In this document: positions 11,655 to 17,420 of the stretch, one piece after another
Layout of the letters: each line of letters starts with the position of its first letter
Position numbering within the stretch: position 1 is the first letter of the stretch
Virus record (IMG/VR): IMGVR_UViG_3300042544_002473
Location: 1-20,135 of that record
Direction: 5' to 3' (one strand)
DNA length: 20,135 nt
Origin: a virus
Made by a program: the position numbers and the translations under genes
Notes under the pieces: generated by a model
Databases searched by the model: none
Told to the model about the DNA's origin: nothing
What the model saw: only the letters and a program-made list of their open reading frames with translations

Positions 11655-12326
11655 CTATTGGCCGGTCGGCCGGTCGGCCGGTCGGCCTGGGGATTGTAAG
11701 CCTACCTCGGCAGCGATGCATACCTCGAGGGCCAGGCTGTATGGTACTTCGGCCCGCTCTGCGGCGGAGATGTCCTGGGCGATGCCTTGCTTCATACCGG
11801 CGTACTTCGGCGTGTGGCAGGGAGATCTGTGCCTACAGGTGGGCTTCAGCACCAGGGTCTCGGGGAATATGCCGAAGAGATCTGTCGGCTTCTGCCAGGT
11901 CATACCATACTGGCAATAGGTTACAGTACGGCGCTCGTACTTCTGGATGCATTGCATATACCTCATCTTGGCCCTGGGGTTTTCAATGATGACATACCTG
12001 GGTGCAAGTTGATCGATCAGGGAGATCGTATGCTCGAGTACCTTGAGTGCCAGTTTCGCCTTTATCGTCACCGGCTGATGCGGTGTTTCGTGATTGCGAT
12101 CAGTCCAGTTGGCCCAGCACCTGAGCAGGCTGAATGTTTCGCAAGGCGGAGAGGCCAGGATGATGTCCGGCCTCCACGGGAAATCGCCTACCTTGACATC
12201 GAGTATGTTCTTACAGATGTCCGGTTTGAAGCGCTTGGAAAAATCTACGCTCAGGACTTCGTGACCACGATCCTTGAATGCCGTACCCCAGCCACCAAGT
12301 CCTGAGAATAGATCGACTACCTTCAC
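11655..12326 (-). CDS. C5-cytosine DNA methyltransferase (223 aa)
   Basis: By family, this class transfers a methyl group from S-adenosylmethionine to C5 of cytosine in a specific site. Motif I is DLFSGLGG at residues 5-12, the catalytic Pro-Cys motif IV is SPPCETFS at 59-66 (Cys62), and a motif VI-like ENP is at 115-117 (ENV in classical enzymes). An R-x-T-x-x-YCQYG block follows at about 133-141. At 223 residues it is short for the family, with a reduced target-recognition region (about 147-175, containing C164, C170 and H171). The start is a GTG in a GTGA overlap with the upstream gene. The last 12 residues are encoded by a GGCCGGTC array. No restriction partner is seen, so it looks like an orphan, possibly self-protecting, phage enzyme. 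A non-standard role is possible because of ENP. Confidence 0.85.
   Translation of the reverse strand: MKVVDLFSGLGGWGTAFKDRGHEVLSVDFSKRFKPDICKNILDVKVGDFPWRPDIILASPPCETFSLLRCWANWTDRNHETPHQPVTIKAKLALKVLEHTISLIDQLAPRYVIIENPRAKMRYMQCIQKYERRTVTYCQYGMTWQKPTDLFGIFPETLVLKPTCRHRSPCHTPKYAGMKQGIAQDISAAERAEVPYSLALEVCIAAEVGLQSPGRPADRPTGQ
11660..11687. repeat. GGCCGGTC array in the 3' end of the methyltransferase gene
   Basis: Three and a half exact GGCCGGTC units lie inside the coding region, three bases before its TAG stop. They encode the tail PGRPADRPTG. The same unit is frequent in islands 2 and 3. Confidence 0.9.
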
Positions 12327-12682
12327 TCTTGGATGATGGCCTGGAGGAATCGTTTGCGAAACTCAGCAACATCTTCGCCTACCTCAGGCTGGCACTTGAT
12401 GTCATTGATCTTGCTGCCGTACAAACGGGTGGCCTCGCAGATGGAGGCCCACAGTTTGTCGTACCTGCGGTACATCATAACCTTCTGGGACAGGGTCATC
12501 TCCTTGGCTGTGGTCTTGGGGTCACGGCAGGCAAACGCCAGCGCCCGGAGGGTATTCCAGTTGAGGCTGGAGATGATGTCTTGGCTGACAGCGGCGGCGA
12601 ACCTTTCCTTCGCCCGGGGGAGAAGGCTGAAGTATTCGGCTACCTCGTTGATATTGCTGGGCTTATTTTTGGTCTTGGTCAT
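12323..12682 (-). CDS. Unknown helical protein (119 aa)
   Basis: The 119-residue basic helical protein has NINEVAEYFSLLPRAKERFA near the N-terminus, a central LNWNTLRALAFACRDPKTTA, and a C-terminal stretch with Arg/Lys (VAEFRKRFLQAI). No family is recognised. ATG 12682 is chosen because it overlaps the preceding gene by only 20 bases, while the longer frame to 12775 would cover about 110 bases of it. Its stop overlaps the methyltransferase GTG start (GTGA), so it may work with the methyltransferase. Confidence 0.7.
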   Translation of the reverse strand: MTKTKNKPSNINEVAEYFSLLPRAKERFAAAVSQDIISSLNWNTLRALAFACRDPKTTAKEMTLSQKVMMYRRYDKLWASICEATRLYGSKINDIKCQPEVGEDVAEFRKRFLQAIIQE

Positions 12683-12980
12683 TGGGAGAGATCGGCTTGA
12701 TTGCGGAAGTCTTAACATCGAACTTGGCAGCGACATAGTCCATATGTCCGCCCAGGTACATATACCTGGCATCAACGGCGGTGACTGTCATCGGAATGAT
12801 GGTCACGGCGAAATGCAGAGTGTTGAACTCGTTTCTGGCAAGGGTTTGGGCAGCGTACTCTTCTGCCTTCTCCTTGGTTTCGTATGTGATCAGGAAGTTC
12901 GCAAGGTCATTGGAGACATTGGAAAACCTGCTGATGATGACATTATAGAATGTCCGGGTGTTGGGATCGGTGTTGCTCAT
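12663..12980 (-). CDS. Unknown protein (105 aa)
   Basis: The 105-residue alpha/beta protein has alternating beta and helix segments: TFYNVIISRFSNVSNDLANF, YETKEKAEEYAAQTLAR, FNTLHFAVTIIPMTV. The helix-forming KEKAEEYA with flanking strands resembles small ferredoxin-fold domains, but this is only a structural guess. The ATG at 12980 is preferred over an in-frame TTG at 13022, which would start inside the TTGACT box. First gene of the unit that includes the methyltransferase. Confidence 0.72.
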   Translation of the reverse strand: MSNTDPNTRTFYNVIISRFSNVSNDLANFLITYETKEKAEEYAAQTLARNEFNTLHFAVTIIPMTVTAVDARYMYLGGHMDYVAAKFDVKTSAIKPISPNDQDQK

Positions 12981-13016
12981 AGGAAGGACAGCGACAAGAA
13001 CATCGCTGACCTGTCC

Positions 13017-13022
13017 AGTCAA
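13017..13022 (-). promoter_or_regulatory. TTGACT box before the methyltransferase unit
   Basis: GTTGACTGG reads leftward, 36 bases before the ATG at 12980. TCTTGT at 17 bases is a poor -10. The box falls between the stop of the 156-residue gene (13049) and this unit, where a new transcript would be expected. Confidence 0.45.
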
Positions 13023-13048
13023 CTACCAATTAACGCCTTTTTGATTTT

Positions 13049-13519
13049 TTATTCCGGCGGCTTTTTCTCCGGCGGAATATCAATAATCGGCCCGTATCCT
13101 AGCAGTTTGTTGATGTCATCGGCCGAGATCTTGAGTTCGGCCTTAACATTTACAGTCGGTGCAGCGTCCGTAACCTTGTCCAACTTATCGATGGCGATGG
13201 CAGCGGATAGCATTAACTGACCGATGGGAATACTGTCTACCTCCGAGTCAAGCCGGTTGAGACCCTTGTCGATGAAGGAGGCCAGGCGTGCAGCGGTGCG
13301 GCGCTTGAACGCCAGCATATCCAATTGGCCTGCGTCCTGTAGGTTGTTGCGGATACCACGGACGACATCACCATCGACAGCCACAAGCCGGGCAGTCTCA
13401 GCCGGAGGTGTACCCTGCTTTAAAAGGCTCTCGATCCGCTTCTTAGTGGCAGGGGGCAGGGTGCGACCGGCCTCTTTCGGCGTGTCGTCTAGTCGCTCGT
13501 ACTGGGGATCTGTATCCAT
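13049..13519 (-). CDS. HTH protein, possible terminase small subunit-like (156 aa)
   Basis: The 156-residue protein has a homeodomain-like helix-turn-helix at about residues 24-60 (TKKRIESLLKQGTPPAETAR then VDGDVVRGIRNNL). A helical middle follows (GQLMLSAAIAIDKLDKVTDA), with a proline-rich end. The A-I-A-I-D-K-L pattern after an HTH reminds me of phage HTH proteins annotated as terminase small subunits or DNA-binding proteins. It is far from terL (10 kb) and transcribed divergently from the replication genes, so a regulator of the divergent promoter is an equal alternative. The ATG at 13519 is the natural start. Confidence 0.72.
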   Translation of the reverse strand: MDTDPQYERLDDTPKEAGRTLPPATKKRIESLLKQGTPPAETARLVAVDGDVVRGIRNNLQDAGQLDMLAFKRRTAARLASFIDKGLNRLDSEVDSIPIGQLMLSAAIAIDKLDKVTDAAPTVNVKAELKISADDINKLLGYGPIIDIPPEKKPPE

Positions 13520-13571
13520 ATACTAAAACTACTGGGTTGACTTAAATTTGCAAGCACCATAAGCCGGGCTA
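13520..13571. promoter_or_regulatory. Divergent promoter region between leftward and rightward modules
   Basis: This 52-base AT-richer gap separates the leftward HTH gene from the rightward RusA gene. Rightward, TTGACT at 13537-13542 lies 29 bases before the RusA ATG, with TAAGCC at 17 bases. Leftward, the palindromic TTGCAA at 13548-13553 lies 28 bases before the HTH ATG. The two promoters would overlap, so only one polymerase could bind at a time. This is the switch point of gene direction in the window. Confidence 0.55.
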
Positions 13572-14021
13572 ATGCATAAATACATCCTACCGATCGAGCC
13601 TCCCCCTACCCACCAGGCCGCCTTGCGGATCCTCAAGACAAGGGACGGCAGGCAGTTCATCGGGAAGATGGCGAAGTCTTCTGCCAAGAAGTGGGCAGTG
13701 GCTGCCACGCTGATGCTCAGCCAGCAGCGGACGATCAAGCAGGCTGAGACCATTGATGCTCCCTGCATCGTCAGCATTACATTCTACTACCCTCATACCA
13801 AGGAGAGCGAGAAGTTCTGCAAGCGCACGAACCAGACCCACATCGCCAAGGCTACCCGACCTGATCTAGACAACCTAGCCAAGTCCGTGCTGGACGCTAT
13901 GGTCGATGCCGGTGTGCTGAAGGATGACGGGGCGATCGTTGAACTTGGCCTGGCAAAGTATTATGCAGCGGAACCAAAAGTAGTGGTTGACATTGATGTT
14001 CACCCTGTGTTTGACTCCTGA
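13572..14021 (+). CDS. rusA: RusA-family Holliday junction resolvase
   Basis: The 149-residue protein is close to the RusA family length. RusA dimers cut Holliday junctions made during phage recombination or replication. The defining motif is present at residues 96-102 (RPDLDNL), followed by helix KSVLDAMVDAGVL and the paired DD at 118-119, then K129 in GLAKYYA. These are the Asp/Lys active-site positions of the family. An N-terminal strand with Pro-rich loop (ILPIEPPPTHQA) fits the family's first beta strand. First gene of the rightward replication/recombination operon, 9 bases before the exonuclease gene. Confidence 0.9.
   Translation: MHKYILPIEPPPTHQAALRILKTRDGRQFIGKMAKSSAKKWAVAATLMLSQQRTIKQAETIDAPCIVSITFYYPHTKESEKFCKRTNQTHIAKATRPDLDNLAKSVLDAMVDAGVLKDDGAIVELGLAKYYAAEPKVVVDIDVHPVFDS
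13987..13992 (+). promoter_or_regulatory. TTGACA box before the exonuclease gene
   Basis: A perfect TTGACA lies in the 3' end of the resolvase gene, 38 bases before the ATG at 14031, with TTTGAC at 17 bases. It is inside coding sequence, so it may be chance; it is listed because it fits the recurring distance. Confidence 0.3.
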
Positions 14022-14030
14022 TCTCTCCCT

Positions 14031-14834
14031 ATGAGTACCAAAAATAAAGTCGTTAAGAACCTGCCCTTCGCCCAGTATAAGAGCGAGCCTGCTGTCAACG
14101 CTTCTTTCCTCAAGAAGTTTGCGGTGTCTCCCCTGTACGCCAGCACTGACGAGTTCTCCTCCTCCGCCGCCACCGATCTGGGTTCGTATGTCCACGCCCT
14201 GACCATTGACCCGGCTAGCCTTGAGAACTTTGCCTGCCTCCCGACCACGGGAGAAGGTAGCAAGAAAGCCCGTGACGAGTGGCGTAAGAATAACCCGGAG
14301 GGCGTGCTGATCTCTCCTTCCGCTATGGAGCAGGGCAAGGCTACTGCCCAGGCGCTCAAGTCTTACTCTCCGTTCGCCGACCTGATGAGCCGTGAGCCTG
14401 ACACCGAGGTTTCTATCTTTGCCCAGCATCCCAGGTATGGATGGGATATCAAAGCCCGCATCGACATCCTGCTCGATGATGGCGACCTGATGATCCTTGG
14501 GGATGTGAAGACATATGGCAAGCCGCTCACCAAGAAGTCGCTGTTCTGGGATATCCGTGACCGGGGCTATGACCTGCAACTGGTCTTCTACCGCCGGATC
14601 ATCCAGACTGTCCTCAATCGCACGCCGGATGAGATGGCTTTGTACTTTGTCGAGACCGAGACCAGCGCCCACGATTGCGTCAAGGTCACGCTCGATGAAG
14701 GCTGGCTTGCCCACGCCGAAATGCGTCTGGACGAGTACTTCCGGTTGTATGACGAGTGCCACAGCACGGGGATCTTCCCTGGCTTCAACTTCGGCAAGCC
14801 GCTCACCCTCTCCCTGGGAGACAACTTGTCGTGA
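14031..14834 (+). CDS. PD-(D/E)XK exonuclease (RecE/exodeoxyribonuclease VIII-like)
   Basis: The 267-residue protein has a PD-(D/E)XK nuclease core. H55 lies in GSYVHAL, E126 in DTEVSI, D145 in the KARIDILL strand, the D158-x-K160 signature in LGDVKT, and the downstream Q183-x-x-x-Y motif in DLQLVFYRR. This arrangement is that of RecE C-terminal/exodeoxyribonuclease VIII-type phage exonucleases, which resect double-stranded ends to leave single strands for an annealing protein. The Rad52-like gene 2.6 kb downstream would be that partner. It ends in a GTGA overlap with the initiator gene. Confidence 0.85.
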   Translation: MSTKNKVVKNLPFAQYKSEPAVNASFLKKFAVSPLYASTDEFSSSAATDLGSYVHALTIDPASLENFACLPTTGEGSKKARDEWRKNNPEGVLISPSAMEQGKATAQALKSYSPFADLMSREPDTEVSIFAQHPRYGWDIKARIDILLDDGDLMILGDVKTYGKPLTKKSLFWDIRDRGYDLQLVFYRRIIQTVLNRTPDEMALYFVETETSAHDCVKVTLDEGWLAHAEMRLDEYFRLYDECHSTGIFPGFNFGKPLTLSLGDNLS

Positions 14835-15490
14835 ACGAGCCTAAGGAAGGATTCGGCCTCTGGATTCCAGGGGCTGTCCTCTCACGCACTGACATCAGCC
14901 TAGAGGAAAAGTGCCTCTACGGCCTGCTGGAGGTGCTTGACGGGGGCAAGGGGTGCTGGGCATCCAACGACTGGCTTGCGACCCGTCTGAGCGTCAGCGA
15001 GAGGGCAATCCAGCGATACCTTGCCAGGCTTGAGGAGTTGAACCTGATCGTGAAGGTGGTCAACGCCGAGGCCGGTAACCAGCGCCGGGTGCAGACCATT
15101 GGCACGCAGGCTATCGTTACCCCCTCACGCCAATCTGTCACCCCCCTCACGCCAACTTGTCGTGACCCTCACGCCAATCTGTCGTCCAAGAGTACAAAGG
15201 AGAATAAAGAAGAGTTAGATACACCCCAAACCCCATTGCCCCACGGAGAGAATTTCAAGAGGGCTTGGAACGAATGGGTGATCTATCGAACCAAGACCAA
15301 GAAGCGTCTGTCCCGGTTCGCCCAGGACAAGCAACTGAAGATCCTTGAGGGTCTCACGGAACAGGAGTGCATTGACTGCATCAACCGATCCATCGCTAAT
15401 GACTGGCAGGGACTGTTCCCAGAGAAGAACAGGAATAGTAAATCTTTTTCTAAAATTCTAACCCGTGAGGATCACAGCAATGGTTTCTAA
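14831..15490 (+). CDS. Replication initiator-like wHTH protein containing the origin (219 aa)
   Basis: The 219-residue protein has an N-terminal winged-helix domain (about residues 12-80). LSRTDISLEEKCLYGLLEVL is a helix, and WASNDWLATRLSVSERAIQR is an HTH of the phage O/RepA type. A flexible middle (about 95-130) is followed by a C-terminal helical region (FKRAWNEWVIYRTKTKKRLS onward). The GTG at 14831 overlaps the exonuclease stop. The three 22-bp-spaced iterons lie within the flexible middle, exactly as in the lambda O gene, so this protein probably binds them. The DnaC-like loader is two genes downstream. Confidence 0.82.
   Translation: MNEPKEGFGLWIPGAVLSRTDISLEEKCLYGLLEVLDGGKGCWASNDWLATRLSVSERAIQRYLARLEELNLIVKVVNAEAGNQRRVQTIGTQAIVTPSRQSVTPLTPTCRDPHANLSSKSTKENKEELDTPQTPLPHGENFKRAWNEWVIYRTKTKKRLSRFAQDKQLKILEGLTEQECIDCINRSIANDWQGLFPEKNRNSKSFSKILTREDHSNGF
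15122..15235 (+). other. Putative replication origin: three iterons plus A-rich stretch
   Basis: Direct repeats of CCCTCACGCCAATCTGTC lie at 15122-15139, 15144-15161 (two mismatches) and 15166-15183, with an exact 22-base period. Because 22 is not a multiple of three, the copies are read in three frames (PSRQSV, PLTPTC, DPHANLS). The repeat is therefore kept at DNA level. The following 15184-15235 is rich in A (AAAGGAGAATAAAGAAGAG), like an unwinding element. This matches the lambda ori plan. Confidence 0.78.
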
Positions 15491-15704
15491 GGAAGACATC
15501 GAACGCCTTGGTTTTGACGCTTGGGCTGACAATCAGTTCGTTAACCTCATCGAAAACTTTGTGATGCCGGGACACGGCAATGTGCGGATTGAGGATATGG
15601 ACTTCACAGCCAAACTCAACTGGGACGATGCTATGATCCATTGCGTCCTGCGAGCCTACACCCACGAAGGTTGGAAGACCTACGAGAAGCAAATCAAGCG
15701 ATGA
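15480..15704 (+). CDS. Small unknown protein between initiator and helicase loader (74 aa)
   Basis: The 74-residue acidic protein is alpha/beta mixed, with KEDIERLGFDAWADNQFVNL as a helix pair and then MDFTAKLNWDDAMIHCVLRA. No family is recognised. ATG 15480 is used; an in-frame GTG at 15465 with the same frame is possible. It overlaps the initiator end by 11 bases and ends in an ATGA overlap with the loader gene. Its position suggests a replication accessory role, by context only. Confidence 0.72.
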   Translation: MVSKEDIERLGFDAWADNQFVNLIENFVMPGHGNVRIEDMDFTAKLNWDDAMIHCVLRAYTHEGWKTYEKQIKR

Positions 15705-16393
15705 GCAAAGGCTACTGCAATGGTTGCAAGGGGACGCTGTCCCCTATGCTGGACACCACCAAGAATGTCCTAGTCCATCGCTACTACACCTGCAAAGCGT
15801 GCGCCGTGTCCGGTAAGACCACGCACTGGGACTACCCCTTTGCCTATGATCAGGTGATGGAGAAGCACAACCTCGTATGGCTGGATCATCACCCGGATTA
15901 TCCCAAGGCTTTCTTGGACACCGATGTGAACCTGCTCTCCGACAACCTGCGCAAGGTCATTGGCTGGTCTCCTGCTACCAAGGCCAGCCTGCTCCTGCAC
16001 GGCACGACTGGCACGGGCAAGACACGCACGGCCTGGCACATCTTTAACCGACTATGGTTGCAGAACTTCCCAGAGAAGGCAGTATGGTTACCTATGCGCA
16101 AACTGGAGATGGCTATCGAGAAGGGGTTCGATGACCACAAGCACGGACAGGTGCTGGACTACTTCTGCAATGTCCCCCTGCTGTGCTTCGATGACCTAGG
16201 CAAGGAGAGGCTCACCGCCCGTATGGAGTCTGATCTATTCGCCATCATTGATGAGCGCACCAGCAACCTGCGCCCTACAATTATCACCACGAATTATAAT
16301 GGCACTACCCTCCTCGACAGGTTCAATAACAAGGAGACTGGGGAAGCCCTCCTCCGCAGAATCCGTGAGTACTACACAGCCGTTCACGCTTAA
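15701..16393 (+). CDS. DnaC-like helicase loader ATPase with zinc-binding N-terminus
   Basis: The 230-residue protein is close to DnaC length. Residues 6-34 hold C6-x2-C9 and C31-x2-C34, a likely zinc site. The AAA+ domain has Walker A GTTGTGKT at 101-108, Walker B LLCFDD at 160-165, sensor I-like TTNYN at 196-200 and a C-terminal LLRRIREYY with candidate arginine finger. By family, it delivers the replicative helicase to the origin. No DnaB-type helicase is in the window, so it may load the host enzyme or one encoded elsewhere in the phage. The ATG overlaps the previous stop (ATGA). Confidence 0.87.
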   Translation: MSKGYCNGCKGTLSPMLDTTKNVLVHRYYTCKACAVSGKTTHWDYPFAYDQVMEKHNLVWLDHHPDYPKAFLDTDVNLLSDNLRKVIGWSPATKASLLLHGTTGTGKTRTAWHIFNRLWLQNFPEKAVWLPMRKLEMAIEKGFDDHKHGQVLDYFCNVPLLCFDDLGKERLTARMESDLFAIIDERTSNLRPTIITTNYNGTTLLDRFNNKETGEALLRRIREYYTAVHA

Positions 16394-16418
16394 ACAGACC
16401 AACTCTACCTTCCCCCCT

Positions 16419-16631
16419 ATGCGGTGGGAGGTCAGGTCTGGATCAGATTCCTATCAGGTAGACCTGCTGGACAGCGTATGCTCTTGTAGTCACTGGCGCT
16501 TCCGGCTCTTCGATAAGCCTGAGGGCGAACGCAGGTGTAAGCACATCATCGCAGCCCGTGAAGAGGCCATTAACATTGTCATCAATAGTATGAAGAAAGT
16601 GGTTGACCACAAGTTCAGCACAGGCCAGTAG
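16419..16631 (+). CDS. SWIM-type zinc-finger protein (70 aa)
   Basis: The short protein contains the C-x-C-x(n)-C-x-H pattern of SWIM zinc fingers: VCSCSHW, then after 15 residues RRCKHII. It is preceded by the usual beta strand (YQVDLL). SWIM domains bind DNA or proteins, and phage versions commonly sit in replication clusters. ATG 16419, behind a TCCCCCCT leader, is chosen; an in-frame GTG at 16365 would give 88 residues and a 29-base overlap with the loader gene. A TTGACC box for the next gene lies in its 3' end. Confidence 0.78.
   Translation: MRWEVRSGSDSYQVDLLDSVCSCSHWRFRLFDKPEGERRCKHIIAAREEAINIVINSMKKVVDHKFSTGQ
16604..16609 (+). promoter_or_regulatory. TTGACC box before the lysozyme-like gene
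   Basis: GGTTGACC lies 32 bases before the ATG at 16642, inside the 3' end of the SWIM gene. No clear -10 is seen (CAGTAG at 17 bases). It may let the lysozyme-like gene be expressed apart from the replication genes. Confidence 0.35.
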
Positions 16632-16641
16632 TCATTTACTT

Positions 16642-17106
16642 ATGAAGCGACTACTGTCATTCCTGATCGCCTGTTCAACCTGCCAGGCAAAGTCTATTGT
16701 CACCGAGGACTTCGTTAACAAGGTGGGCATCATCGAGTCTAATCTCAAGACGGACGCAGTCGGAGATGGCGGTGATAGCCTTGGCGCATTCCAGATTAGT
16801 CGCCGGGCTTGGGCTGATGCTGTTGCCTACAGTACCATCAACTCCGGGCCTCACGAATACACCTTGCCCATCGACTGGAAGGGATACGCTCACGACTTTG
16901 AGATGTCGCATCGTGCTGCCACGCTGATCCTCAAGATGCACGAAGAGCGTATGCGTAAGAACCGCATCAAGCCCACCGAGTTCAAACTTTATATGGCCTA
17001 CAATATGGGTTACTACGGAGCAGCCCAGCACGGCTTTGACATCAATCAGACCTGGGGTTTCCGCAAGGCTATCCTTACCAGGGCTAAAGTTATTCTATCA
17101 CGATGA
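16642..17106 (+). CDS. Exported lysozyme/lytic transglycosylase-like protein (154 aa)
   Basis: The 154-residue protein starts with a short signal sequence (MKRLLSFLIACSTCQA). LIAC at residues 8-11 fits a lipobox, so it may be a lipoprotein or have a conventional cleavage after CQA. The mature part resembles the goose-lysozyme/transglycosylase fold: catalytic-type Glu at 32 in GIIESNL, GDGGDSLGAFQI at 41-52 (the G-x-S-x-G-x-x-Q-I signature), and YMAYNMGYYGA later. It probably cuts peptidoglycan, either for lysis or another step. Its place among replication genes is odd for an endolysin, and no holin is obvious next to it. It ends in an ATGA overlap with the next gene. Confidence 0.75.
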   Translation: MKRLLSFLIACSTCQAKSIVTEDFVNKVGIIESNLKTDAVGDGGDSLGAFQISRRAWADAVAYSTINSGPHEYTLPIDWKGYAHDFEMSHRAATLILKMHEERMRKNRIKPTEFKLYMAYNMGYYGAAQHGFDINQTWGFRKAILTRAKVILSR

Positions 17107-17396
17107 GCGCCCGAAACATCCAGTCCATCCTGCGCATCGCACAGGAAGAAGCGAACCGCCTAGACGGGGAGATCAACATCTCCAACGAACAGGTGGTGTA
17201 TCTGTCAGACAAACTCACCAAGGTCTTCCACTCCCTGCGTCAGTTCAATGAGACTCACGGACGAGACCTCAGCCCGGATGTGCTTGACGCATTCAACGCC
17301 GCCTGGCGTAACTACGAATCCTCCTTTGATACCTGGCAGTCCTACCAGAAAAATGATCAGCAGATTTATCTGGACACCACACTCGACCTTGAGTAA
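17103..17396 (+). CDS. Unknown helical protein (97 aa)
   Basis: The 97-residue protein is helical and acidic at its end (DTTLDLE). It has a long heptad-like stretch (IQSILRIAQEEANRLDGEIN, then VVYLSDKLTKVFHSLRQF) and a Trp/Tyr-containing helix (FNAAWRNYESSFDTW). It is coupled to the lysozyme-like gene by an ATGA overlap. No transmembrane segment is present, so it is not a holin of ordinary type. Family is not recognised. Confidence 0.72.
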   Translation: MSARNIQSILRIAQEEANRLDGEINISNEQVVYLSDKLTKVFHSLRQFNETHGRDLSPDVLDAFNAAWRNYESSFDTWQSYQKNDQQIYLDTTLDLE

Positions 17397-17420
17397 TCAC
17401 ATCTTCTCCACACCACACAT

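Noticed and set aside
13049-13090. Repeated CCGGCGG near the end of the 156-residue gene as a terminator
   Set aside because: The two CCGGCGG copies are direct, not inverted; only a 6-base ATTCCG/CGGAAT pairing exists, which is too weak.
12333-13220. Plus-strand frame of 295 codons with hydrophobic stretches
   Set aside because: It is antisense to three overlapping leftward genes, including coupled junctions; a shadow of their codon bias.
13875-14762. Minus-strand frame of 295 codons
   Set aside because: It is antisense to the resolvase end and the exonuclease, both with intact catalytic motifs.
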